The position numbers and the translations under genes are program-made. The notes under the pieces are model-generated. The model worked only from the letters and a program-made list of their open reading frames with translations. It did no database searches and was not told where the DNA came from. From Patulibacter brassicae (GTDB lineage Bacteria > Actinomycetota > Thermoleophilia > Solirubrobacterales > Solirubrobacteraceae), in assembly GCF_033949425.1 (NCBI RefSeq), contig NZ_JAXAVX010000002.1, forward strand, positions 496,001 through 560,000: DNA of 64,000 nt, in the 5' to 3' direction. Positions 49,371 to 57,210 of this stretch are shown here, in pieces. Within the stretch, counting starts at the first letter, position 1; each line of letters opens with the position of its first letter.

Positions 49371-50492
49371 ATGGCCGTTCCGGAGTCCGCACCACAGCGC
49401 ATCGCCGACGCGCGCGACCGGTTCGCGGCGCTCGAGCCGCACCTCCGGCCCGACGAGCTGCGCGCCCGCGTCGCCGAGCTCGACGCGGCGATGGGCGAGA
49501 GCGGGTTCTGGGACGACCAGGACCGCGCGGCGAAGACGACCGCCGAGCGCTCGCGCGCGACGCGGCGGCTCGAGATCCACGACCAGCTCGCGTCCGACCT
49601 CGAGGACCTCGAGGGCCTGCTCGAGCTCGCCGACGAGGACGACGACCTCGCCGAGGAGCTCGTCGAGCAGCTGGACTCCGTCGAGAAGCGGCTCGCCGAC
49701 CTCGAGGAGGAGCGGCTCTTCACCGGCCCCTACGACGCCGGCGACGCGCTCGTGACGATCAACGCCGGGGCCGGCGGCACCGACGCCCAGGACTGGGCCG
49801 AGATGGTCCTGCGGATGCAGATGCGCTGGGCCGAGCGACGCGGCTTCAAGGTCGACCTGCTCGAGGCGTCCGCCGGCGAGCAGGCGGGCATCAAGTCCGC
49901 GACGTTCCGCGTCGAGGGCGACCACGCCTACGGGCTCTACGGCGCGGAGCGCGGCGTGCACCGCCTCGTCCGGATCAGCCCGTTCGACTCGCAGGGGCGG
50001 CGCCAGACGGCGTTCGCCGGCCTCGAGGTCGCGCCGGTCGTCGAGGAGGTCGGCGACATCGAGATCCGCGACGAGGACCTGCGCGTGGACACCTACCGCG
50101 CGTCGGGCGCCGGTGGTCAGCACGTCAACAAGACCGACTCCGCCGTCCGGCTGACCCATCAGCCGACCGGCATCGTCGTCGCCTGCCAGCAGGAGCGCTC
50201 GCAGACGGCGAACAAGGAGACGGCGATGAAGATGCTCTACGCGAAGCTCGTCGAGCGGGCGGAGCGGGAGCGTCAGGAGGAGATCGCGAAGGAGAAGGGG
50301 GAGGCCCAGGACGTCGGCTGGGGCTCGCAGATCCGCTCCTACGTGCTGAACCCCTACACGATGGTGAAGGACCTCCGCACGAACGTCGAGACGGGCAACG
50401 TCCAGAACGTGCTCGACGGCGACCTCGACGAGTTCGTCCGCGCCTGGCTGCTGCAGCAGGCCGGCGAGGCCGAGGCCGCGCCGGCCGAGTAG
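49371..50492 (+). CDS. prfB: Peptide chain release factor 2
   Basis: 373 residues. The stop-codon tripeptide is Ser203-Pro-Phe205 (RF2 reads UAA and UGA). GGQ is at residues 248-250 in GAGGQHVNKTDS. The frame is continuous from the ATG, so the programmed +1 frameshift at an early in-frame UGA found in many bacterial prfB genes is absent here. UGA is the commonest stop in this window, which makes RF2 important. The gene is followed by a strong hairpin. Confidence 0.97.
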   Translation: MAVPESAPQRIADARDRFAALEPHLRPDELRARVAELDAAMGESGFWDDQDRAAKTTAERSRATRRLEIHDQLASDLEDLEGLLELADEDDDLAEELVEQLDSVEKRLADLEEERLFTGPYDAGDALVTINAGAGGTDAQDWAEMVLRMQMRWAERRGFKVDLLEASAGEQAGIKSATFRVEGDHAYGLYGAERGVHRLVRISPFDSQGRRQTAFAGLEVAPVVEEVGDIEIRDEDLRVDTYRASGAGGQHVNKTDSAVRLTHQPTGIVVACQQERSQTANKETAMKMLYAKLVERAERERQEEIAKEKGEAQDVGWGSQIRSYVLNPYTMVKDLRTNVETGNVQNVLDGDLDEFVRAWLLQQAGEAEAAPAE

Positions 50493-50564
50493 CGCTCCGG
50501 CGGCTCCGCGTCGCCGCCTCGTCGTCGCGCCCGCGCGCGACCCCTCGCGACCGGCGCCGCGCCG

Positions 50565-50599
50565 GTCGCTCGCGTTCCGACCCCGGGAACGCGAGCGAC
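50565..50599 (+). terminator. Hairpin terminator after prfB
   Basis: 14-bp perfect stem GTCGCTCGCGTTCC (50565-50578) with 50586-50599, 7-nt loop. It lies about 70 nt after the prfB stop. Confidence 0.8.
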
Positions 50600-50654
50600 G
50601 CCCGACGTCCGTCGTGCCGGCCGGCGTGCTGGCCGTCGGCGGCGCGGCACCGGG

Positions 50655-50687
50655 GCCTTGGCCGGTTGGCCAGCCAGCCAGTAGGAT
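50655..50687 (+). promoter_or_regulatory. Promoter with palindromic operator-like site before acyl-CoA dehydrogenase
   Basis: TAGGAT (50682-50687) is the -10. Just upstream, TGGCC-GGTT-GGCCA is a palindrome and is followed by GCCAGCCAG repeats. It resembles the site overlapping the etfB promoter, consistent with co-regulation of dehydrogenase and ETF. Confidence 0.5.
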
Positions 50688-50750
50688 GCGCGGCGTCCTC
50701 GACGCGGTGTCACGCGACCCCGTCGACCTCCCACGGATCCGGAGCCGGAG

Positions 50751-51905
50751 ATGGCGATCGACTTCACCTTCACCGACGAGCAGCAGGCCTACCGCGATGC
50801 CCTTCGCGACGTGTTCGCGCGCGAGGCGGGCACCGCCGAGCAGCTCGAGCGGCTGACCGACGGCCACGCGAGCCACCACAGCGACGAGCTGAGCCGGAAG
50901 CTCGGCGCGGCCGGCCTGCTCGGGCCGAGCATCCCGGAGGAGTTCGGCGGCGCGGGGGGCGGGATCGTCGAGGAGATGATCCTGCTCGAGGAGATGATGC
51001 GCGCGGGCGCCCCGATCGGCGCCTACGCCGTGTCGCTCATCGTCGCCGGCGCGGTCCAGAAGTTCGCCACGCCCGAGCAGCAGGCGCTCGTGCTGGGCAA
51101 CGTCGCCGCCGGCGGCGTCGAGGCGATCGCGATGTCCGAGCCGGAGTCGGGCTCCGACGTCGCGTCCCTGACGACGAAGGCCGAGCGGGTCGACGGCGGC
51201 TGGAAGCTCAACGGCGTGAAGGTCTGGATCTCCAACGCGCACATCGCCGACCGGATCCTCATCGTCTGCCGCGACGCGTCCGTGGACGGCAAGAAGCACG
51301 AGGGCCTCGCGATGATCTGGGTCGAGCCGGGCGCCGAGGGCGTGAAGGTCGAGCGGATCAAGACGCTCGGCGGCGTCGACGAGGTGAACTACGTCTACCT
51401 CGACGACGTCGTCGTCGGGGACGACGCGGTCCTCGGCGAGGTCGGCAACGGCTGGCTGCAGCTCACCGCCGGGCTGAACGTCGAGCGCCTCATCATCGCC
51501 GCGCTCGCGCTCGGCCAGGCGACGAAGGCCTTCGAGGACGCGCTGCAGTACAGCAAGGAGCGCGCCCAGTTCGGCCGGCCGATCGGCACCTTCCAGGTCC
51601 AGCAGCACCGGCTCGCCGACATGGCGACCGAGGTCGAGCTCGCCCGGCTGCTCGTCTACAAGGTCGCCGGCGACGTCGACCGCAACCCGACGGCGCTCTT
51701 CCCGAAGGAGGCGTCGATGGCGAAGGTCTACGCCACCGAGGTGGCCGAGCGCACGGTGAACCGCGCGTTCAAGATCCACGGCGGCTACGGCTACGCGCTG
51801 GAGTACGACATCGCCCGCGCCGTGCCGTACTCGCTCATCGCCACGACGTTCGGCGGCACGAACGACATCCAGCGCAACATCATCGCCAAGACCCTCGGGC
51901 TCTGA
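50751..51905 (+). CDS. Acyl-CoA dehydrogenase
   Basis: 384 residues with the full ACAD fold: AMSEPESGSDVASL (FAD/acyl loop) near residues 126-139, WISNA, ERAQFGRPIGTFQVQQHRLADM, and the C-terminal IHGGYGYALEYDIARAVPY. The catalytic Glu expected in YEGT is Gly here (FGGTNDIQR). Glu245 in LNVERLI occupies the alternative helix-G position used by isovaleryl- and long-chain enzymes. It oxidises an acyl-CoA and hands electrons to ETF (genes at 7.9-9.7 kb). The chain length and branching preference are not known. Confidence 0.92.
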   Translation: MAIDFTFTDEQQAYRDALRDVFAREAGTAEQLERLTDGHASHHSDELSRKLGAAGLLGPSIPEEFGGAGGGIVEEMILLEEMMRAGAPIGAYAVSLIVAGAVQKFATPEQQALVLGNVAAGGVEAIAMSEPESGSDVASLTTKAERVDGGWKLNGVKVWISNAHIADRILIVCRDASVDGKKHEGLAMIWVEPGAEGVKVERIKTLGGVDEVNYVYLDDVVVGDDAVLGEVGNGWLQLTAGLNVERLIIAALALGQATKAFEDALQYSKERAQFGRPIGTFQVQQHRLADMATEVELARLLVYKVAGDVDRNPTALFPKEASMAKVYATEVAERTVNRAFKIHGGYGYALEYDIARAVPYSLIATTFGGTNDIQRNIIAKTLGL

Positions 51906-51911
51906 GGCGGG

Positions 51912-51940
51912 GCGCGGGCGGCGGCCGTCGTCGCCCGCGC
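51912..51940. terminator. Hairpin between convergent acyl-CoA dehydrogenase and HAD genes
   Basis: Arms GCGCGGGCG (51912-51920) and CGCCCGCGC (51932-51940) with an 11-nt loop. It probably ends transcription from both sides. Confidence 0.5.
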
Positions 51941-51966
51941 GCCCTGCGCCTCGGGGGCGGCCGGAC

Positions 51967-52659
51967 CTAGGTCGGGATCGCGGCGAGCGCGTCCCCGAGC
52001 TCGTCGGGCCGGTCGAGGATCCGCAGGGCGCCGGCGTCGCGCAGCTCGTCGCGGTGGTCGCCCGCCCAGGTGACGCCGATCGCGGGCACGTCGCAGGCGA
52101 CCGCCGCGTCGACGTCGTGGTGCCGGTCGCCGACCATCGCCACCGGCGCGGTGGCGTCGACCCGGTGGTCGGCCAGCGCCCGGCGCAGCGAGCGCTCCTT
52201 CGGCACGTGGCGCTCCTCGGGTCCCGGGGCGTACAGCGCGTCGACCTGCCGTTCCAGGCCGGTGCCGTCGAGGACGGCCGCCGCCGCGGGGGCGATCTTC
52301 GAGGTCACGATGACGAGCCGCCAGCCCGCCGACCGCAGGCCGTCGAGCGCCTCCGGGATCCCGGCGACGGGACGGGTCATCGGCACGCCGAGCTCGCGGT
52401 AGCGCGCCCGGTAGGCCTGCAGCAGCTCCTCGGCGCGCCGGTCCGCGTCCGGCGCGGCGACGCGGCCGCCCGCGACGTCCTGGGCGACGAGCAGCGCCGC
52501 CGTCTCCTCGAGCGGCGGACCCAGGTGGCGGTGCAGCGCCTCGGCCGCGCGGTCGGGCAGCCCGACGTCGGCGAGGGCCGCGCGCATCGCCGCGGCGAAG
52601 GGGCGGCGGGAGTCCACGAGGGTCCCGTCGAGGTCGAGGCAGGCCAGCGGCGCGGGCAT
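51967..52659 (-). CDS. HAD-superfamily phosphatase (Gph-like)
   Basis: 230 residues. Motif I is LDLDGTLVDS (Asp9, Asp11). The alpha-helical cap (about 20-85) is followed by motif II IVTSK, the motif III Lys in KERSLRRAL and motif IV VGDRHHDVDAA. It resembles phosphoglycolate phosphatase and related enzymes that clear small sugar phosphates. The substrate is unknown. The start ATG is preceded by TAGGGT on the minus strand at 8 nt, so it is near-leaderless. It is divergent from nadC. Confidence 0.85.
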   Translation of the reverse strand: MPAPLACLDLDGTLVDSRRPFAAAMRAALADVGLPDRAAEALHRHLGPPLEETAALLVAQDVAGGRVAAPDADRRAEELLQAYRARYRELGVPMTRPVAGIPEALDGLRSAGWRLVIVTSKIAPAAAAVLDGTGLERQVDALYAPGPEERHVPKERSLRRALADHRVDATAPVAMVGDRHHDVDAAVACDVPAIGVTWAGDHRDELRDAGALRILDRPDELGDALAAIPT

Positions 52660-52667
52660 CGCCGGTC

Positions 52668-52673
52668 ACCCTA
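52668..52673 (-). promoter_or_regulatory. -10 element, leaderless start of HAD phosphatase gene
   Basis: On the minus strand TAGGGT (52673 to 52668) ends 8 nt before the ATG at 52659. Confidence 0.5.
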
Positions 52674-52729
52674 CGGCGCGCCGGCGCGGGCCCGACCGCC
52701 GCGAGCGCGGGCCGCGGCACGCCGGTCCC

Positions 52730-52735
52730 TATCCT
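52730..52735 (+). promoter_or_regulatory. -10 element, near-leaderless start of nadC
   Basis: TATCCT ends 10 nt before the ATG at 52746. Confidence 0.5.
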
Positions 52736-52745
52736 CCGAGGGGCG

Positions 52746-53609
52746 ATGGCCGCCACCAGCACGCCGCTCGACGAGCTCATCGACCGCGCGCTCGCCGAGG
52801 ACCTCGGCGACGGCGACGCGACGAGCCTCGCCACCGTCCCCGCGGACCTCCGCGGCCGCGCCCGCGTGACGCAGAAGGCCCCCGGCGTCATCGCCGGCCT
52901 GGACGTCGCCGAGGCCGTCTTCCGCGCGGTCGACGGCGAGCTCGACGTCGTCCGCCTGACCGACGAGGGCGCCTGGCGCGAGGCGGGTCCGGTGCTCGAG
53001 GCGACCGGGTCGGCGCGGTCCCTGCTGGCCGCCGAGCGCACGGCGCTGAACTTCCTCGGTCGCCTGTCGGGCGTCGCGACGATCACGCGCCGCTACGCCG
53101 ACGCCGTCGCCGGGACCGGCGCGACGGTCCTCGACACCCGCAAGACCACGCCGGGCCTGCGGCTGCTGGAGAAGCAGGCCGTCGTCACCGGCGGCGGGGC
53201 GAACCACCGGATCGGCCTCTACGACCAGATCCTCATCAAGGAGAACCACGCCGCGATGGCCGGCGGCGTGGGGGCGGCGGTGCGCGCCGCGCACGCCCAG
53301 CGCCCCGACCTGCCGATCGAGTCCGAGTGCCAGGACCTCGACGAGGTTCGCGAGGCGCTCGCCACGGCGCAGGAGCTCGGCCTCGGGCCGGACCGCTACC
53401 GGATCCTGCTGGACAACATGAGCGACGACGCGCTGCGCGAGGCCGTCGCGCTCGTCGCCGGTCGGATCCCGCTGGAGGCCTCGGGGAACGTCTCGCTCGA
53501 GACGATCCGGGGCATCGCGGAGACCGGCGTAGACTTCATCTCGGCCGGTGCCCTCACGCACTCGGCCCCCGTCCTCGACCTGTCCCTGATCCTGGAGCCG
53601 CTGTCGTGA
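52746..53609 (+). CDS. nadC: Nicotinate-nucleotide pyrophosphorylase (quinolinate phosphoribosyltransferase)
   Basis: 287 residues. The EDLGDGDATS opening is followed by ERTALNFLGRLSGVAT, the DTRKTTPGLRLLEKQAV signature, GGGANHRIGLYDQILIKENH and the C-terminal EASGNVSLETIRGIAETGVDFIS. It converts quinolinate and PRPP to nicotinate mononucleotide. Its stop overlaps the nadA start (GTGA). No nadB is in the window. Confidence 0.96.
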   Translation: MAATSTPLDELIDRALAEDLGDGDATSLATVPADLRGRARVTQKAPGVIAGLDVAEAVFRAVDGELDVVRLTDEGAWREAGPVLEATGSARSLLAAERTALNFLGRLSGVATITRRYADAVAGTGATVLDTRKTTPGLRLLEKQAVVTGGGANHRIGLYDQILIKENHAAMAGGVGAAVRAAHAQRPDLPIESECQDLDEVREALATAQELGLGPDRYRILLDNMSDDALREAVALVAGRIPLEASGNVSLETIRGIAETGVDFISAGALTHSAPVLDLSLILEPLS

Positions 53610-54691
53610 CGACCCCGCTTCCGATGGCCGCGGACCCGGTCCGGGCCGGCGTCCCGCCGCTGCCCGAGGCCGAGCTGCAGGCGCTGCGGTCCGAGATCCG
53701 CGAGCTGGCGAAGGCCAAGAACGCGGTGATCCTGGCCCACAACTACCAGCTGCCCGAGGTGCAGGACGTGGCCGACGTCGTCGGCGACTCCCTGGGCCTC
53801 TCGATCGAGGCCGCGAAGACCGACGCGCCGCTGATCGTCTTCTGCGGCGTGCACTTCATGGCCGAGTCGGCGTCCGTGCTCTCGCCGGAGAAGACCGTCC
53901 TCATCCCCGACGTCGACGCCGGCTGCTCGCTGGCGGACTCGATCACGCCCGAGCAGCTGCGCGCGTGGCAGGCCAAGCACCCCGGCGCGATCACGGTGAT
54001 GTACGTGAACACCACCGCCGAGGTGAAGGCGCTCACGGACTACTGCGTGACGTCGAGCAACGCCGTCCCCGTCGTCGAGCGGATCTACCGGGAGCACGGC
54101 GAGGACACCGAGATCCTCTTCGGGCCGGACATGTTCCTCGGCTCGTTCGTCGCCAAGCAGGTGGCGCACAAGCCGGGCACCTTCCACGTCTGGGACGGCG
54201 AGTGCCACGTGCACGCCGGCATCCGACCCGCGGACATCGACCGGGTGCGCAGCGAGCACCCCGACGCCGAGTTCCTCATCCATCCCGAGTGCGGGTGCTC
54301 GACCCAGGCGATGGAGTACGTCGCCGCGGGCGACGTCGACGCCTCGGGGGTGCACATGCTCTCCACGGGCGGCATGCTCGACTTCGCCCACGACGAGGCC
54401 GCGAAGAGCCCGGGCGCCGACGGCAAGCGGCGCACGACGATCGTCGCGACGGAGACCGGCATGCTGCACCCGCTGCGGATGGCGGCGCCCGACGTCGACT
54501 TCGTGCCCGCCAACGCGTCCGCGTCGTGCGGCTACATGAAGATGATCACCCTCGAGAAGCTGCGCGACACGTTGCGCGACGGCACGGGGGTCGTGAAGGT
54601 CCCCGACGACATCGCCCGGCGCGCGATGCTGCCGATCCAGCGGATGATCGAGGTCGGCCGCGACGCGAACGCCCCGCTCGGCGGGGAGTAG
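53606..54691 (+). CDS. nadA: Quinolinate synthase
   Basis: 361 residues, 4Fe-4S enzyme making quinolinate from iminoaspartate and DHAP. AHNYQLPEVQDVADVVGDSL is present, and three Cys-containing motifs supply the cluster: FCGVHFMAES, HPECGCSTQ and ASCGYMKM. The GTG at 53606 overlaps the nadC stop. The order nadC-nadA without nadB is unusual. The iminoaspartate source (L-aspartate oxidase or dehydrogenase) must be elsewhere. Confidence 0.95.
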   Translation: MTTPLPMAADPVRAGVPPLPEAELQALRSEIRELAKAKNAVILAHNYQLPEVQDVADVVGDSLGLSIEAAKTDAPLIVFCGVHFMAESASVLSPEKTVLIPDVDAGCSLADSITPEQLRAWQAKHPGAITVMYVNTTAEVKALTDYCVTSSNAVPVVERIYREHGEDTEILFGPDMFLGSFVAKQVAHKPGTFHVWDGECHVHAGIRPADIDRVRSEHPDAEFLIHPECGCSTQAMEYVAAGDVDASGVHMLSTGGMLDFAHDEAAKSPGADGKRRTTIVATETGMLHPLRMAAPDVDFVPANASASCGYMKMITLEKLRDTLRDGTGVVKVPDDIARRAMLPIQRMIEVGRDANAPLGGE

Positions 54692-54755
54692 TCGCCCGCC
54701 GCGGGTCCGGGCCTCGCGCCGCCGGGCCCGGCCGCGACCGGCGCCGCGGCGGCCG

Positions 54756-56018
54756 CTACGCGGACCAGTCGAAGTCGCTCGCCGCGTGCGGGCCGACGCA
54801 GGCCACCGCCGCCTGCTGCGGGTCGATCCCGGCGGCGACCTCGCGCACGTCGTCGAGGGTCACCGCGTCGAGGGCCGCGATCGCGAGGTCGGGATCGAGG
54901 TCCTCGTCGTGGACGATCGCCTGGCTCGCGGCGTGCCGCGCGACCGCGCCGGAGTTCTCGAACGCGAGCACGAGCCGGCCGGCGGCGTAGGCCCGGGCGC
55001 GGTCGACCTCCTCGGCGGTCGGGCCGTCCGCGTGGAGCTCGCCGACGATCTCCCGCATGCGGCCGTAGGCCTCCACGCACTTCGAGGAGTCCAGGCCCGC
55101 GGAGAGCTGCAGCTGCGTCGCGTCGCCGAGCGACCACGCCGAGGCCGAGACGGAGTAGGCGAGGCCGCGCTGCTCGCGGATCTCGTCGAACAGGCGCGAG
55201 CCCATCGAGCCGCCGAGCAGCGTGCCGTAGATCGTCAGCGCGGCCCGCTGCGCCGGATCGGCGGCGTCGGCCTGCGGTCGGTAGACGAGCCGCAGGTGCG
55301 ACTGGTTCGTGTCGCGCTCGCGGGCGATGACGTCGGTGCGGGGCGCCGGCGCGGCCTCGGGCGCGGCCGGGACGTCGAGCGTCGGGAAGCGCGAGAAGAG
55401 CTCGTGCAGGCGGCCGTCGTCGGGCAGGTCGTCGACGGCGCCGACGAGGAACGCGCCCCCCGCCGCGCCGGCCCAGCGGCGGTCGCGGAAGGCCACGACC
55501 TGGTCGCGCGTGAACGTCCGCAGGTGCTCCTCCGGGCCGAGGACCGGGCGGCCGAGCGGGTGGTCGCCGAAGGCGGCCTCGTCGATGAGCATCTCGGCGA
55601 GGGCGGCCGGCTGGTCGTTGTAGCGCGCGATCTCCTGGATCACGACGCCGCGCTCCTTGTCCAGCTCGTCGGCGTCGATCCGCGGCCGTCCCGCGAAGTC
55701 GGTGAGGAGGTCGAGCGCGGGCTCGGCGGACTCGGCGCGGACGGTGATGTGGAACGCGACGTAGGCGTGCGAGGTGAACGCGTTGAGCACGCCGCCCATC
55801 CGCTCGGCGGTCTCGTTGACCTTGCGGTAGTCGTCGTACGTCTCGCCGCCCTTGAACACGAGGTGCTCGAGGAAGTGCGCGATGCCGTTCTCCTCCGGGC
55901 GCTCGGTGCGCGCGCCCGCGTGGAAGGCGACGAGCGCGGTGAGCGTCCGGGTGCCGGGCAGCGCGATGCGGTGGATCGGCAGGCCGTTGGGAGCGACGGA
56001 GGTGGAGATCTGCGGCAC
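54756..56018 (-). CDS. M16-family zinc peptidase (processing-peptidase-like)
   Basis: 420 residues. The inverted zinc motif HxxEH is HFLEH in ENGIAHFLEHLVFKG near residues 44-58, with the downstream Glu in the typical KERGVVIQEI helix. The second half has GGSMGSRLFDEIREQRGLAYSVSAS, the glycine-rich substrate-binding region. One chain of this size usually works as a dimer. Members in bacteria degrade peptides or process secreted proteins. The GTG at 56018 is preceded by TACGGT on the minus strand, 6 nt away, so it is leaderless. Confidence 0.92.
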   Translation of the reverse strand: MPQISTSVAPNGLPIHRIALPGTRTLTALVAFHAGARTERPEENGIAHFLEHLVFKGGETYDDYRKVNETAERMGGVLNAFTSHAYVAFHITVRAESAEPALDLLTDFAGRPRIDADELDKERGVVIQEIARYNDQPAALAEMLIDEAAFGDHPLGRPVLGPEEHLRTFTRDQVVAFRDRRWAGAAGGAFLVGAVDDLPDDGRLHELFSRFPTLDVPAAPEAAPAPRTDVIARERDTNQSHLRLVYRPQADAADPAQRAALTIYGTLLGGSMGSRLFDEIREQRGLAYSVSASAWSLGDATQLQLSAGLDSSKCVEAYGRMREIVGELHADGPTAEEVDRARAYAAGRLVLAFENSGAVARHAASQAIVHDEDLDPDLAIAALDAVTLDDVREVAAGIDPQQAAVACVGPHAASDFDWSA

Positions 56019-56024
56019 GCGCTG

Positions 56025-56030
56025 ACCGTA
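56025..56030 (-). promoter_or_regulatory. -10 element, leaderless start of M16 peptidase gene
   Basis: On the minus strand TACGGT (56030 to 56025) ends 6 nt before the GTG whose first base is 56018. Confidence 0.55.
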
Positions 56031-56156
56031 CCGGGTCGGGTCGTCGTGCCCGCGTGGACGCGGGCCGGTGATCGATCGTCCCCGGCGGCGACCGCCCGAG
56101 CGCGGGGCTCGAGCGCCCGGGGGTCGTGCGCGGTGGACTCGGACGTGGGGCATCGG

Positions 56157-56162
56157 TACAAT
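56157..56162 (+). promoter_or_regulatory. Near-consensus -10 element, leaderless start of DUF2236 gene
   Basis: TACAAT ends 7 nt before the ATG at 56170, the closest match to the bacterial -10 consensus in the window. A TGGACT -35-like site lies 17 nt upstream. Confidence 0.6.
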
Positions 56163-56169
56163 CCGAGTC

Positions 56170-57129
56170 ATGATGTCCCGTATGCCGGTGGACGGCGCCG
56201 TCGCCCCGTCCCGCGAGCGGCTCGCCGCGCCCGACCGCCACGACGCCGAGCGCGCGATCGGCGCCTCGCTCCTCGGTCCGGGGTCGCTGACGTGGCGCAC
56301 CTGCGCGGAGTGGCGCATGCTCTCCGGTGCGGGCTCCGCGCTGCTGCTGCAGGTCGCGCATCCGGCGGTCGGGCACGCGGTCGGTCGCTACTCGACCTAC
56401 CGCGAGCGGCCGTTCCATCGGCTCGACCAGACGATGGCGCTCGTCTTCGGCGGGATCGTCTTCGGCGTCGGCGGGCGGGGGGAGCAGGCCTTCCGCGTGC
56501 ACCAGATGCACAACAAGCTCGAGGGCACGGACTTCCGCGGGCGGGCGTACCACGCGCAGGATCCGGAGGCCTTCTTCTGGGTGCTCGCGACGCTCATCGA
56601 GATGGGGCGGCGGATGTGCCGCCGCTTCGGGCCGCCGATCCACGACCACGAGCTGCCCCGCTTCTACGCCGAGTGGCAGGAGGTCGGACGCCGCATCGGG
56701 CTCGAGGACCGGCACATGCCGCCCGACTACCCGGCCTTCCGGCGCTACTGGGGGGAGATGCTGCGCGACGGGCTGGACCGCAACCAGACCGTCGACGAGG
56801 TGCTCGCGACGATCACCGCGGCGCCGCTGCCGCCGGGCTCGCCGATCCCGACCCGCCTGTGGGACCCGACCGGGGGCCGGATCGGCGGCCACGTGCTGGA
56901 GCTGCTCGCCATCGGGCTGCTGCCCGCCGAGCTGCGCCGCGACTGGCAGATGGACTGGGGCGCCGGCGACGAGCGGCGGCTGCGGGCGATCGCGGCGGTC
57001 GCCCGCCGGACGTTCCCGCGGCTCCCGCGCCGCATGGCGATCCACCCGTGGGCCGCGCCGGCGGTGCTCGGGCCGGACGCGCGCGTGCTCGGGCGCGGCC
57101 TCGCGCCGGGCGCGCCCCGGCCCGCGTAG
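56170..57129 (+). CDS. DUF2236 (oxygenase MpaB / latex-clearing-protein-like) family protein
   Basis: 319 residues. DUF2236 features: the AGSALLLQVAHPAVGHAVGRYSTYRERPFHRLDQTM block (near 53-88) with conserved His and Arg, HQMHNKLEGTDFRGRAY, and DPEAFFWVLATLIEMG. Some relatives are heme b oxygenases (rubber oxygenase Lcp); most are uncharacterised and abundant in Actinobacteria. The His in VAHPAVG and HQMH are candidates for heme or metal binding. The first ATG (56170) was taken; another ATG is adjacent. The gene has a near-consensus promoter. Confidence 0.85.
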   Translation: MMSRMPVDGAVAPSRERLAAPDRHDAERAIGASLLGPGSLTWRTCAEWRMLSGAGSALLLQVAHPAVGHAVGRYSTYRERPFHRLDQTMALVFGGIVFGVGGRGEQAFRVHQMHNKLEGTDFRGRAYHAQDPEAFFWVLATLIEMGRRMCRRFGPPIHDHELPRFYAEWQEVGRRIGLEDRHMPPDYPAFRRYWGEMLRDGLDRNQTVDEVLATITAAPLPPGSPIPTRLWDPTGGRIGGHVLELLAIGLLPAELRRDWQMDWGAGDERRLRAIAAVARRTFPRLPRRMAIHPWAAPAVLGPDARVLGRGLAPGAPRPA

Positions 57130-57210
57130 CCCGTCGGCCCTCGCGGTGAGCGGCGGCGCGTCCGATCGCTCGCGCCCGGCGTTCTGGAGGAGGACCATCG
57201 GACGTCGCCC

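Noticed and set aside
49371..49450. Programmed +1 frameshift in prfB
   Set aside because: The frame is open from the ATG through the RF2 N-terminus with no in-frame UGA. The protein is full length without shifting.
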